From contig NC_088305.1 of assembly GCF_032854445.1 (NCBI RefSeq), positions 22,484,955 to 22,548,954 on the forward strand: a stretch of 64,000 nucleotides of DNA. The letters run 5' to 3'. The notes beneath the pieces were generated by a model. It was given only the letters and a program-made list of their open reading frames with translations. It had not been told where the DNA came from and did no database searches. The DNA comes from Liolophura sinensis. Its lineage: Eukaryota; Mollusca; Polyplacophora; Chitonida; Chitonidae. This document shows positions 9,311 through 24,600 of the stretch, in pieces; the first letter of the stretch is position 1, and every line of letters begins with the position of its first letter. The position numbers were made by a program, and so were the translations under genes.

Positions 9311-12300
9311 AGCATAAACAGAACACACCAGATATCTAATGGACTAAGGAAACCCCACTGCCTGGAGAAAACGGACAGTCTTCGGCAAATAACTGACGAA
9401 AGATCCCACTCCGCTCGATCTAAAACGTAATTTCGTCATACACGATTGGCACGCCGTATAACCAGCGAGTAGCAAATTACTGATGTCTGGATTTAGAAAA
9501 GTGTTCTCGAACTAGATCGGTTTTCCCCGTAGTTGATGGGGACATCCAGAAGAGCCACAAGACAAAATATATTCAAATGCTAATATTTTTCTAAAAAGGA
9601 TGTTTATTAAGACAAATACACAACATGAAGTTAATCCGAAGAGTTGCGCATATACATATATATTTATATAGTTAATTTGGTCCGATAAGCAAAAATTGAA
9701 ATACTAAATAACTAGATCTATTAACCTAAAACTGCTTGCCTTTGTTATGCATTTCTCGATTAAAAACTGAATCGTGGCTAATAAAAATCAAGCATGGAGG
9801 GCGGAAGGAAAAAAGAAAACAAAGAACAAATCACTGGTTCTATAATATACTGGTAAACAAACCAGTACGATAGGTACATCCGGGTGGCTGCTATCCGCAT
9901 CATCTAAAATTCGGGACAAAGACTTGAACAGGGGAGAGCATGGTCCGGGCACCACACAGCCACCTAGCTCTGTTAGTACGACTACGGTGTGAACAGGTGA
10001 TGAAATAGTTGTAGAAAAGCACTAAACCCTTGAGCCCATGTAGTACTGGCTGGCCCTCCAACTTCTCAGCGAGGTACCTTTCTCAGCCAAATACCTACTA
10101 ATTGACAAAAGGCAAATAAGCTGCCTTTGGTAAATGCGTAGCGATGGGCGTTATACGAAGGCTTCATTTGTGGAAGGTGGTGTGGAGCGCTATATTACCA
10201 TCGATACCGGAATCCAAGACTGTCGACACGCAAAGCTATGCCAATTAAATTAACATTCGGTTCTGTATATGCTCTGCAGGGTTTAACGTAAGCCAAAAGG
10301 TTGTTCTGGTCTAAAAACCCGGGGAAGTTACACAACACGTGACCCACCACAGACAGGCGACTACACGATTCACCAAACAACAGTTACAGGTATTCTACAA
10401 TGTTCAACAAACTCTACAACATCGTTTACATCAACAACTTTATGTCTATTCTACTCGTCGCATGTAATTTTAACAGTTCCTAAAATATGGCACCTGAACG
10501 ATATAATGAGGAGTGCATGACCTGGAACTTTTGAACAAAACAACGACTTCGGGAAAATTTCTCTTTCATGGGCTACTGAGAATCACGTGTTCTTGTCAGC
10601 TGGGCATTCTTGATGTCCACTAGTTTCTAGGCTTTTCCTTCTAATGGTGTCTTCGGAAGGATAACACGGAAATCGGTATTAGAACACCTCGTCTACCCCC
10701 GGCTTTTCCCTGGGCCAGTGAGAATAGGTACTACAGTTTAGAACAAGAGAATAATCTGCTGTAGATTCAGTTGGGCGACATCTGAGGAATGCTAGCAGAA
10801 AAAAAACCCGAAACAAGGCGTCAGTGCGCTGTGCCGAAATCATCAGTCTTTTTGTGCATAAGCTCTTGTGCACGAAGGTAAAGATTATGGTTTAAATTTA
10901 TTGCAGCAGCAGAAGGAAATGGCGCAATTGTTTTTTTTTTGTTTTTTATATATATAACTGAGCTGAATTTGCATCATATAGATAGGGGCTATCTTTCGGA
11001 CGCGATGGAATGTAATGTAGCCATTATGAGAGGTCAGCAAGCCATCGTAATTTTCGTACAAGTAGTCAAAAATATATGTATGTACACAAAAAATTTGTAT
11101 AAACATCTTTCAGTGAACAAAACAATTACTATGGTAAAAAAAAAGTATGTATGAACAAAGTACAATACAATGAAACATGTTTAGACACATTTTCTACAGA
11201 AGAAACACACCCCTTGAGCTTTGAAACTGAAAACAGAATGGAAATGCGAGTATTCATATTATTCACCGAATGCGTTCTCTGATTAACTTTTTCCAAAAAA
11301 GCTTCTGTATAGCTAGCACAGAATACTAGTAATCGTTTGTTCGATTAACATATCGGGAAAAAAAACCTACACTCTGTAAAAGCAGTTTTTTTGGAGAGAG
11401 TAATCTATTTTCCAACTTTTTCACTGTGTCTATATCGCAATGACATGGTGCAACACAATGACGTCATCAATGGACATAATCAGATTGTAATGACGTCAAA
11501 ACAGTAGTCTTTCAGCTTACCGTCTACCAAACGGACATAATCTAGGCAGTTTGAAACTCACAAATTTATCATGCAATAGAATAAAAGCAGAAAAGCACCA
11601 ACCGAACCGGTTCTGCGAACAAAATTACTTGAAAAGAAACATATGTATACAAAGAAACAAAATAGGTTCTTAATTCCACAATTGCGTAAAACTCCTAAAC
11701 TTCCGGTGAAACAGTTACTATAGATGACAAGTAAATCTCTCATAACAAAGAATCTCTAAGAAATCCGGCGCAAATAGCTATTCCACTTGGAGGGAGGGGG
11801 AATGTAAAAGACAAAGCAACAACAAAATACAACCAGCCAACCCTCCCAACCACGGAACACAATTCGCATCAACATACTAAATTCCACATTCTTGGACAAA
11901 AAAAATGTAATTTTCACAGCACAAAAAGCACCACAAATTGCCAAAGACTTCCAATGTACCCGTCCATGTAAGACGCCCCTGGTCCTAACAACCAGCATGT
12001 TGAACTATTATCTCCTCATTGCTACAGCGATGATAAATGGATGGTGTGGACAGGCTAAGAGCTTTGGTTTGCACACAAACCCTATGGTATAATAGTGTCT
12101 ACATAATATGCATACATCCCTCCTTGTTAAAAAGAACTAAGGGTCTAGCCGTGCACTTTGCTGTGCGCTAAAATGCAGTTAAAACATTCTATCGATGAGG
12201 ACATTCATATAAAAAGAAATTGTAAAGTACCTCACAACGTTATGTAGACTGTGCGTGCCACAACTCTTTGTGATCACATAAAATGATCATTCTCCCAGTT

Positions 12301-12515
12301 ATTAAAATTCGAAAGCATATCCATATCTGAGCACTTTATATCTGTATGTATCCGTTGCAGTTGTCCAAAAGCATTCGTCTCCCTATGCTACATTTAAAGA
12401 CATGCATGTTTGTAATTCGGTTTGCCCAAGACGCTGGAATGATTACTTTTTGTACTTTTCAAAGCTTCAGAACTATGAGAAATTACAGGCTAAATAACAA
12501 TCTTCAGTCAGTCAG
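9311..12515. other. Unassigned DNA downstream of the Ig-superfamily gene (includes its 3' UTR)
   Basis: The 3' UTR of the gene ending at 12516 must lie in the right part. I could not place its poly(A) signal confidently. Several frames of 60-80 codons occur but none has recognisable protein features. AT-rich runs lie near 10925-10960. Confidence 0.4.
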
Positions 12516-12601
12516 TCACATGAGTAAACATCCTGCCAAGACAGCGAGCCCCAGTAGGCTAGTTGCAATGGTAACTCTTCCTTGACCTCCAATACTGCCT
12601 C
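12516..12601 (-). CDS. IgSF gene exon 7: C-terminal GPI-attachment signal
   Basis: The acceptor GTCTTTTTACAG opens 86 nt that finish the split Arg codon, then read GSIGGQGR and a hydrophobic stretch ending LAVLAGCLLM with a TGA at 12518-12516. Small residues followed by about 19 hydrophobic residues at the very end is the classical GPI signal. The distance to exon 6 (7.9 kb) is the main uncertainty. Confidence 0.75.
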
Positions 12602-15600
12602 CTGTAAAAAGACACGCCAGTTAATACTCACTGTACAGATGGTAAATACAGCAAATTTACTAGACATTGGACAGGCTTACGGTTAAGGCTAGGACGAAAC
12701 CCTGACAGTGGTTTGAGGAAACCATCAACTACGCCTGATACTGGGACTACGTTCCAGTGGACCGGCTAGGAGGCGGAGTAGAACATGCTCCCTCAGTGAT
12801 CAAAGGCTGCTGCAGCTACAGTCCACCGCTTGTCAGAGAGATCCCCACCTCTGAACTAACACAGTTAACCTTCAGCCAGATAAGCCCTGCTTGGAACTGG
12901 TGCAGAACACCAATAGCCAGATAAGCCTTGGTCTGAACTGACTCCGTAGACCAGTACGTATATAGGCCTTGGTCTAAAATGAAGCAGTAGACTGCTAGTA
13001 AGATAAATCTCTGACATTTGCATCTTTAAAAGCGGTAAATAAACAGCAAACTACACTTTTTTCTTGTTAAGTAGGTACATTTAGGTGATATGATCTATTA
13101 TTTTGAAAAGACAGCTATATGAGACAATCAGAGAAAAAATTAGAGACATTAGAACAGGGATTGTAAAAAGATAAATCAAGAAGTAAACCTCTTCCGAACA
13201 ATGAACCTTATCCCAAAACACAAAACACACACACAGTGAAAACAATGAAAAAAACAAAAATCAAAAGCCAAAAAGACCACTGACAACGCGTGATAAACAG
13301 TTTGTACTGATGCCAGTGCAATGTTCCTACCCACTTTTAGGTCACCTCAACAACTACATGTAGGAGCTTCCGAGAGTTTGGAAGGAATCGTTACTTCCTG
13401 TTTCGTCCTGGTTTGCACCTCGCCTAGAAAAGCGCTAGAGAGCAATGCCGGATAAATCCGAAAGATGCGGAATCTAGGCAGTTATTCCGCTAATAATAAG
13501 TAGTTCGGTTCCTCGGAATTTGGGCATTACAGAACTTTTTCCAATAAAATTCAGATTTGCGAAAATTGTCACAGCAGCATAAAGCAAGCCAGAAGCCTAG
13601 TTGTTCCGAATCAGAAATCATCCATCTGTCGTGGATTTTTTTTTGTCCCTAGCGAAATAACACTCCATACCGCCTGGTTTACTAGCTCGGAACCCTGGCA
13701 GTCAGGCAACATGGGGGCACACGTTGTTGCGTTGCACGTCCTTATGTATGAATCCCGATGGCGAGATATCGTCCACTGCAGTTTCATGTCCATGTCGATA
13801 CTGGAATTGGCGACTATTCTAATCCCACAGCACTGCTGCTTTTCTGGGATGTGATATGTAACATGATACTTGAACTCGGATGTGCGCTTAATCCCACCCA
13901 CAAGCGCCCTTTAAGTACAACGTATTTACTGTAAAGTGCCATGGCATCAGTTTAATTAGCATGATAGTGCAACTACTTTAAATATTACAAAGCGAAGGAA
14001 AGCGCACTGCATAAGCAAGAAAATGGCGAAATTTGGTTTGGAATTATTTACCCAATTTGTCGGTTACACCTTAAATTTAGCAGGGTGATATGGGAAGCTT
14101 TGGCTGAAGAATGCACTAGGGAAAATCAAAGCTTATTCAAAGGCCATTCGCCCTTTGCGTACTCTCTTAAAACGCGCAGTGTCTACATTTTCCACGTGTT
14201 AAAATTTAAATTCTGTAAAATATGAGTGAAAGCATTTTAAAATGTTACATCGGGAAATGTTTGCCAGGAAATTGTGACATAATGTGCGAATTTCACTAAA
14301 GACACATTTACATTACATGTATTCACTGTTACGTAACTTATTGAATTTGTAACAAGTCTGAACCTAACATAATTCTTTTCCTACTACACTACAAAAATGT
14401 CAACATGTTAAATTTAATGTTATGTAAGTGATATCAGTTCAGTTTTAAGAGAGTAGCAAAATGCGACCAAGCCTAAAAGCGAAGGACATTGTTTGGTGGA
14501 TGAAGACTGCTCCTCGAGAACCACAATGACTTTCTAAGTTTTATTACTTCGTCTTCGTAGACACCACAAGAGATCTAACATAGTAATGCGCTCAGGAGAG
14601 AGTCCTAAAAGTCAATTTCGTTTTTAAAGGCGTTATGTTCAGTTTACAACATGTATACGAAATTAAAGTAACGTACGTGTACTACTAATTCACGTCATTA
14701 AGAATCTGACCAGAAACATACTGATTTAGTGGAGTTAAATATCAATGCACCTTCTAAATTATAACGGGACATGGACTGCTAGTATTAGGCGTAACCTTGA
14801 CAACCAGACCTTACAACAAGGGCATGAACCACCGAGACTATCAAAATTTCACAAATCACGATGTACATCTCGTTTTCATTACTAAAGCGTCTGGTGCTTG
14901 TATGGATCAATCTTGACAAACTGTTTTCATCATATACCGAACCAACTAAGATCTTCTCTTAACACGTTTATTGGTCTTTACGGCTTAATTTGTTATCTTT
15001 ATTTGGCAGCCCTTTGAGTCTTGTTGTCATGGTTTCAGTGAGGTACGAGGTACAAGGTTTTTGGGCTTAGACGACGACACAAACAGTAACCCACAAAAAG
15101 TCAAAATGCACATTCACCTGTATTTTCTTCTGTAAAAGCAGAAGCAAAAGAAAAATAGATAAAAAGGCTTAGTCATAAGTTTCAATTCATAGTGAACTAT
15201 AGAACGATATCCAAAAGCTATAAGAGCAACAAATATGTAACATTGTTTTAGACAGAAGAGCTCACGTCAAACGGAGAAATTATATATAGGTAAACAATTC
15301 ATATACCAAGCATGTCCACTGAAACAAAAACACTCACAAATACAAGGGCACTGTTTCTATCTTTCCGTCAGACTATTTGGGTCTTGTTTTTCACACTTCC
15401 GAAACATGGTTTCAAAAGAACAATATCAGAACAAGAAGAACGATAATAAAAGAACTCTGAATGTATATACATTTCAAAATTCGTTGGAATAAATGGAATG
15501 AAATGTGAGTAGTTTTCACAAAACTGTCAACAGTACTCCACACCCATGAAGGAAAGAATTATGGATTTTAATTTTATGAAGTAGGCTAAATTGGGTTGGT

Positions 15601-18600
15601 ATTAAGAGGTGAACAACTGCTAGGCGATAACTGGTCCAGTTCAGTCGTCCGAATTTTCATGTGGAGGACTGCAACCGTAGGAGCTTCAATCGTTTGATTA
15701 ATACGGTAAGAAAACATCTGAAAACTTGAGCAAAACAAAGTCTGCGGAAAAATAAAATCAACACTAACATAACGTATGCTTCTACGATATTTTACATACA
15801 CATCATCGTCATGATCATAATAATAATACAGAAGCATGAGACTGAGCACATACAAGACAAACGGGAAAGCCAAATAAATGGAAACAGAAAGCGAAATTCA
15901 ATCTCCAAATGCAGCCTTTCTTGGAGTGTTGAATTTAAAGTCAACAAACCTGGGGTGGTGGTTTCTGTCATGCCTGAAAAGTGAAGGGTCAATCAACTTT
16001 ATACAATCAACTCAAAGATGTTAGCGTAGCCAACTACAGCAATGCTGACGTCATAACTACAATAACCGCTGGAAACTAGCAGGACTTCAGCATACATGGC
16101 CATACTTCTGGAATATGGACTTGTACAAATGCTAGGGCACTGCGATTGCACGTAGTCTGTTTTGGGGAGGGACGCTGATTGAAGCCGTCGGAAATCTGAA
16201 CGTGCATCCACAACTGTATCATACATAAACTCAGCTCAGCTTCAAAGGAAAAGACCACTCAAAATCGAAGTAGACACCACTAAATAGACCACTTAAAACT
16301 ATGCATAAATATTCTTTCATTTATTTTTTTAGGTTTTTGTAAAGAGAGTTATAAGGGTTCAAACATCTGAATTTTAAGGTGGGCTTTATGGACCATACTG
16401 TCAAAGTTTAGGAACTGTGACGTCAAAAAGCACTTGTAATTCCGACCCTGAATGTTGGAATAATTCGTTTTACCTATGAGTGAAGGATTACTGAAATAAT
16501 GTTCCAAAAATTCCTTCTTTCAAGTGAACATCAGGGAGGTGATCCGAGTTCCTAGATGCCGTCAGTATAGTTCATAAAGCCCATCATAGTATTCAAATAT
16601 TAGAATGCCTTTTGATACTCTTTAAAAAAATCCGAAAAATAAATGCAAGCATTTTTACACACAGTTTTCAGTTGTCTGTATGATGAACCTTATTTCATAT
16701 TTTAGCTTTCTTTTACTTTAAAAATATCATCACTTTGATGTTAAAATCAGCTGGGCATGATCAGGCGCCAGTGGGCATGAGCGTTCCTAGCAGGAACGAC
16801 CCAGTTTACTTCTCCTTTGATTAACAGATTATAAGTCTCTTTGGGTTAGGGTGGAAAGGGTGGGGTGGGTGGAGGGTGGATAGGGGATTATAAGGGGGGA
16901 GGGGGCATTTTCCTGAGGTCTTATATATCAAAGCAATGTTGTGCGCCATACTCAACAAATATTTCACTCACACGACAGAAGCCAGCATGCTGAAGGCTCA
17001 AACAACAGCTTGAACATAATGGAGGAAACCATAACACTTCAACTTATTTGTTCCTCCGTTACTGAATGGATCCAAACAATCACCAACAATCTGGGTCTGA
17101 AACAGCCCCGTGCATACCTGTTTGTAAATTATTATTTTTACTGAATTCTCTCGCAGGGCGTTTGTCTGTGGTCTTCTATCAAGAGGATTTCACGCCCAAA
17201 CCACATCGAGCTTAGGTCACGATGTCTTCATATGGAAGCACTTAGCATGCGACATGCCCACAACACCTTTGTAACTTTGGAGGAATCAACACCCAAAATT
17301 TAACCCCAGCTACATATACCACACCGCCAGTCCTTTAGCCTAGAAATATATTTATTTATCTGATTGGTGTTTTACGCCGTACCCAAGAATGTTTCACTTG
17401 TACGAAGGCAGTCAGCATTATGGTGGGAGGAAAACGGGCAGAGCCCGGGGGAAACCCACGATCATCTGCAGGTTGCTAGCAAACCTTCCCTAGAAATATA
17501 ACAATTTAATTTGGTACCAAATGAAACGGTTGACTGAGCATTACATGTATGAATGGTCAACTCACGACTTTAGGCTACCAAAGCAATCTTATTCTAAAGC
17601 AAAACTATAATACAATACAAAATATCCGATTTTCCCTAGCTTCATACTATTAACACCTGACATGTCAATATAAAAAATCAGTAATGGCTTATGGCTAAAA
17701 TAATTTCATAATATTTGGATACTATCGTATGATAGTTATTCACTTCTTTCTTATTAGCTCTTATCTGTTGTGAAAATCGGGAACTTTTCCCGCCTAAACA
17801 ATTCAGGCCTAAGCTGTGAAGTCTATAGGTCATTCTTTCGGACACTCTAGAAAATCCGAACACACTTCGAATAATGTTTCGTGGTCAAGCTGGTAGTGTA
17901 TTCTTCATGTATTACTCATGTATTGGAAGAGAACAGTCATTTCAACTAGGAAAGCTGAATTTTTTGATGGAGAAGGTACCCGCCACCCCCGCACCATTGT
18001 AAGATCTGGAAGAGACTTATGGCTTCTGTCCATTTATATATATGTAAAGAGGACGTGCATTTTTGGGCTGTTTTCATTCTCCCTTGAATGTAGTGTGTAG
18101 CACCTAATAGGTTCCTTAAATCTGCTGTCCTAAATAGTTTCCTGTTTTCTACTGGCACACTCTTTGTTGAAATCGCGTATGTTGTAGCATGAAAGAGGAG
18201 CAGCCAATATTAAAGCCAGCATCACATGCAGATGAAGGAATACAACAATCAAAACGAGGAACAATCAAAAATTATGCACAAGTTTACATGTAACGAAATA
18301 AGCTTGCAACAAATACCGGTTAAAAGTCATACCTCTTACACATTTAACACCTGTTTAGTACTTTCTTTGATGAATTATTTCACATATGAAGAATATCAAG
18401 ACAAATGACTTAAACATACAAGTACATGAGTAGGAATCCAAAAGGCAAGTTTAAATTAACTAATATAAATTCCCACGGAACAAATCCCCAAAAAGTGTGA
18501 TTTTGTCTTAACCGTAGTACACAAGTCTAAAAAGTTTTGCAACAATGTTACTGGAACTGTTAGTGCCAAAGACGTAAACACAAATGGGTCAAATAATTGA

Positions 18601-21600
18601 AAATAACTGTAAACAATTGTCATCAAAACACAAAAACATGATGTCAACATGTGTCAAATATGGCACATGTGTATTGTACATTATAATGTTCATACTTTTC
18701 ATAAAGTATTATCATCATGCTGCCGCACAGTAGAACTTGCCCAAGTCATTTTCGGTAGGTTTTGTGCTTGATAGACAGCAATCTGGCTCCTCTACCATAA
18801 AGTGGATACTATCTACCAAACCCCTTTGGTAGACAATATGCACAGAGTAACAATATGCATGTCAATGCCAAGTAAAATTACAAATAAAACCCTCCACAAA
18901 GAAAAAGGAAATTAACACCAGGCCCAACTTAACAAAAAGACTGTGCTGAAATACAAATTAAATATTATAATATAACCATACATACCCTCTACAATGATAG
19001 TTTCATCTTTTCAAAGCAAAACAAAAGCCAAAATTAATGGACATTTGTACATAAACAGCGAACATAAAATACAGCCAGTGTAAACCAGAGCTCTGATAAG
19101 GTTGCACTGATGGGTAGCTACATACATCACAGAATTCAGTCTTTAAAACGACCTTGGGGTGAGGAGAGTCGGTAGGGGGATGTGGATTGATTGACCTTTG
19201 ATTGCGAGGGGCTGGGTGGGGGGGGGGGGGCATTCAGGAACACCTTGACATCTGATGGAGTGGGGGACAGTCTGATAACTGACATTTTATTATACACACT
19301 GCGCATTTTCCTGCATCCACACAAAATCAGTGCCGAAAGATGGCCAATTATGATGACAAGCTCACAAATTGTGACCTCCAAATATAAGTACTTATCCTTC
19401 ACAAACTTGGAGATAAGTATTGAGTACAACGTTAAATATTCTGCTTGATTTTGAGTGCTGATTGATCTTGGAAAGGTTGTTTTGAGGTTTGCACAGAAAA
19501 CTTGAAGATTTGGCACCTTTAACATTTCCACGTTTTTATCTTGCTTCAAAAAATGAACTTTTCCCTTCCAATTTTTTAGGGCAAACACAATAGCTCTTTG
19601 TACTCAACAGGAGAGTGGTGCCTTATCTAAGTTTGCCCTCTTTCTCGTGTGAAGGAATAATGTCTATGAGACACCAGATTATACAAATTTTTCAGATCTG
19701 AGCCAATATTTTTTCACCTGTGAGTAGAACTTCAAACTTTAATTACATGAAGTTCTCATTATTACTCATTGTGTACATATGGATGTAGAAAATCACTATC
19801 CTATAACAGTAAGGGTAAGATTCAAATGAGTTAGTACATCAAACCTGATCGACGCTCCATAAAAAAAAAAATAACAAAACCAGAGCTCTGCTAACAAGCA
19901 CTATGCAGATTATTTTCTGTCCATGTTGATTTTTTTCCGCCAGAATAAGAAAAGAATTCCATGCTGATTGATCTAATTCTCAACTCGTGAAATATTGGAA
20001 TATAACAGAAAGATACAGGTACCCCAAATCTGACAAGTTGAGTGTACATGTGGGGTAGGCAACAGGGTATATACAGTACCCACAAGTACGTGTAAATCTC
20101 GAACATTAACCAATAGAACATAACCCATGAGCTTACCAAATTAAAGGACAACCAATAAACATTCAGTTCAAATAGTTTAACACACACACAAAAACATGGC
20201 AAAAGCATGCAATAGTCATACAAAAGATTAAAAGATAATATGTCAAGCACAAATATACACAAGTCATGCAAAGGAAAGATCATGCAAACTCCATCTTGGC
20301 AGCCTGAAAATAAGCATTACTGATGCTGATGACAAAAAACATAAAACCATACAAAAAAAAAAAAAAAAAACAAAAAAAAAAATTGCCTGAAAGAAGAGTT
20401 AGAATTCAAATTACAGTAAATACCCCTGTAAAAATCCTGAACGAAAGCATGCTTGTTTGATACTATAATATGCATATTAGATGTTCATTATACTTAGCCT
20501 TTAGGAATCAACTAAAAACTTACTCATGTGCAGTCGGACAACATGGGACAAATCATTCTGAGAAACCTTCGCTCTTAGCTCATATATCGTGTCAAAATGT
20601 TTCTCTGCAACCAATCCGATTTCCAGTGATACCTTCACCTGATTTTCTCCATCCTTTAATGAAATGAAAAGAAATGTTTAAATTCAGAGGAAACGGTAGA
20701 TTTAAACATTGGAGGAGGAACTGATATTCACCTGTGTTAAATCCCTGAGGAAAAGATAATGTTTATATTTATTTCTTTGTGTTTTACCTCAGACTCAAAA
20801 ATATTTCACTTACATGGTGGAGGCCAGAATTATGGTGGGAGGTAACCCCGGAGGAGAGAATCATTACATGTATGAAGTCTTCATCATCTTCAGATGAAAT
20901 GACCCGAAACTCAAACGTCATCTGTAGCTTGCCAGATTGTTGCTATGTAGTAAGTTTTTTCTATACCTAGAATCTAATCTTTTTCCAATAACTTGAACAT
21001 AAGTTTTAATATTTATTTATTTACATGATTGGTGTTTACACCATTCTCAAAATCTTTTCACTTATACAACAGCAATGGCATTATGGTTGGAGGAAACCAG
21101 GCTGAGAAGGCGGACCTTCTCGTGTGCGGCCGGAGAGGAAGCTAGTAACTCCTTGTACAAAGCACAAATGAAGGTTTTCTTGACTTCACCTTTGATGTCT
21201 TAGCACGATATTCCCCCATTTGCACATCAGTGGCAGGCACAAACATGGGGTTGTCTTCATTGTCCACAAACCAGGAGATCTTCTCGGGTTCCACAAGGGA
21301 CTTGATTGTACACTCAATCATAACTCGTCGGTTTCCCGGTCTCGTCGTGACGTTCCCACACTCCACTTTAGGGGGCTCTGTAAATGACAAGACATTTACA
21401 AACATGCCCTACCCTTATAGCTCTCCAGTCAGTAACTTGGGGGTCTGGTGATGTTTTTATGTTCTCTGCTTCAGCACCACAGTCCCATGAAACGATGACG
21501 AAAGCTAATGTTTACAGCTCAGGATTCCATCAAGTGATGAGAGCTAATGTTTACAGCTCAGGGTTCCATCAATTGATGAGAGCTAATGTTTACAGCTCAG

Positions 21601-24600
21601 GATTCCATCAATTGATGAGAGCTAATGTTTACAGCTCAGGGTTCTACCCCATGATGAGAGGACCGTTTTCAGCACAGGGTTCCATCAAATGATGAGAGCT
21701 AATGTTTACAGCTCAGGATTCCATCAAATGTTGAGAGCTAATGTTTACAGCTCAGGATTCCATCAAGTGATGAGAGCTAATGTTTACAGCTCAGGGTTCT
21801 ACCCCATGATGAGAGGACCGTTTACAGCACAGGGTTCCATCAAATGATGAGAGCTAATGTTTACAGCTCAGGATTCCATCAATTGATGAGAGATAATGTT
21901 TACAGCACAGGATTCCACAAACTGATGACAGCCGATGTTTACAGCTCAACAAGTTTTGTACTAAGCAAATAATGAGGGCAAACCATACAAAATAGTTACA
22001 CCACTGCTTTTTGGTTTAAGCTTGAAATGATCCCCCCAAGTTGACTGGCCACATTTTCAGGGTGGAGGAACAGAGCTATGTCCACATAAGACTGCAAAGA
22101 TAACGATTAAAGCTGGACTACAGCAACTAATGCTCTTGAAACCAATGACTGCTCCTGAAATTTGACTGGTTACTGTTTTCACCACACATAAGCCACTTAA
22201 CTACGCAGAGAGACGAAAACTTCACAAGATTTTAAGAGAACACTACCTTAAAACATACATGTACCTCACGAATCTGACGATTAAAAACAGAAAAACTCAT
22301 TCTAAAAATTTTGTGCCACAAATAGTCAAATCCTGCTGGTCACAACAAAGAAAAAAAATGACAGATTTGCATGAAACAATTTTAACATGCTTCCTTGTCC
22401 ATGCGACATGCTCAGGCTAGTTCAAGGTCAAGGTCAAAAGTAATCAACAAGAACAAATCAAAACTGGTAGGATGCATCATATGCAAAAACTGGTGAATAA
22501 GACGGGGGCAAGTCAACATAACAAGCTGGCACAGACTTTAGACAACTCATACAGCTGCTTCACTCTTCAACAGAAGTTAGTCCTGCATGACCTACAAAAC
22601 TTTTCAGATGGAATTTATAGATGTGATGGGTTTACGTCATGGTGTCCTACAGGGTATTGGTGCTCATAAAAATAAGGAAAGATTCGGTTTTCAGTGAAAA
22701 TTGCATGCAAATGAACTGCAGTTTAATGTAAAGGAGACGAAATTAGAACTAGATCAAGAATTTTTTACCAATTTCTAATAACTGAAATCATTAACCAGGT
22801 GGTGTTGAGCCAAACTCAGTGGACATAGAACTGGCAGTTTTATGATGACAGTGTCCCTCATGGTAAAGGAAAAATGGATGTCTTTTGGATGAATGCCTTT
22901 CTCTACATTACTCTGAAAAATATCACTATTTATTTAAGTATAAGTAGACCTTCATTTGCAGAGCTTTTATACTGAATATGTGTATTAACTGAAAAGGGGC
23001 AATTCTGATACTTGTTGGTAAGGGCTTAGTAGAATCCACATTATGAGAAATCACTTGTCACTGCTAGCTGATCTACAGATTTAAAAAAAAAACAAAAAAA
23101 AACAGATTTTATTTTCTGCTGTGATAATAAATGTGATGTTCTAATACAACACCTATATGGTAAATGTACTAGCTAGCATCGTATTTGCTCCCTACTATTT
23201 CTCCCCCTGCCCACATACACACCTTTGACTTTCAACAGTGCCTTGGCCTCCCGTTTGTTCCCCTCGTCTCCCTCCAGCCAGGCTGAACATGACATTTCCT
23301 TCCCAACAACAGAAGGGTCAAGACTATACACTCCTGTGCTGTCAAGATCAGTGTTGTACGCCCTGATGGACTCTAACGTCTTGCCATTGGTGACCATCTG
23401 ATCCTCTCGTCTCAATTTAGGTGTCACGTCTGTTTCACCGATCTTCACCATGACCTGGGCGGCGGGGTTACTGCCGCGAACTTTACAGTTCAGCACCAGG
23501 TTGGGATCAAACCGATCCAGTTCAAACTCTTGCACTCCATCTTCTGATGAGTCGATCTTATATGGGCCCACTTGAAACTCCAGCGAGGCCACAGGCTCTA
23601 CAGACAGAGGAACAGACATCAGCTGAACGGTATTCATATTAAAATGGTTTATGTACATGGTCCATTAAAGGAATGCAGAATCGATCCTGGCTGGCTTGTT
23701 TGAGAGACAAGCATGTCCAGGCATTACCTTGCCTAAGCTGAATTTTAGGTACAATACACTTATTCCAGCTTGGCCGAGGTCACAAGATTTAACCCAGGAA
23801 ACCCTATCTACACTGTCAACCAATCAACGTCGACTCCATTTCCCTTAAACACATAATATGGGTTTTTAATGTACACAGAATTCTTGTCTTATCCACTTCA
23901 TAGCTCCCAAGTAAAGGCTGTATATCTTATTGTGCTGAACAAAACCATAAGTTTGGATATATTTATATAAACAGTTGTAATCTAGCTAGATTCACTGATT
24001 AAGTACAACAAACAATGGTACACAAATTGGATCAGGATTTTCTTCAATGGCCTGGAGAATTCCATACGTTTTTTTCCATCCACCTTGAAAACTAATGACT
24101 GCTTCTTGGAGCCATTTTGTTAGTTTATCAGGGCGTTATTGTAAAAAAGAAAAAAAGCACACTTAGCTAAAATCAAACCAGAATTTGTAAAGTATATCTA
24201 ACCTTTAAATCCAGGCATGGGGAACAGGTGAAAATAAAACAGATTGATAAATTGACGGCGCGATAGCGGCGGTGCTGAGAGCGCTTGCGCTTGAGTGGGG
24301 GAAGAGTACGGGAGGGGGGCAGCGCCCCCCTCTCGCCGGTAGGCGAATTTTAGATGAAATAACAATGTTTCGTGACCATAGGTGAAAAAAAAAAGTGTTT
24401 TTCTTGGATCTTCTTTAGTTACCCTAACATACAATAAAAGCTTTCAGATGTCAGTTACTTTTCACAAATGTTACCTTCCAAATTGGCCGCTTTTTTTCTG
24501 GTCAATGACACACCTTCACTTCTGGAAAGTTCACTCAGGACTTCACATATTTACAAATTCACGGATAGGGCCATTTCCATAGCCTCACACGGTCACAACA

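Noticed and set aside
15586-15873. Alternative terminal exon of the Ig gene after TTGCTCAAGTTTTCAG
   Set aside because: The phase needed from exon 6 (phase 1) gives a stop within a few codons, and the phase 0 reading has no partner.
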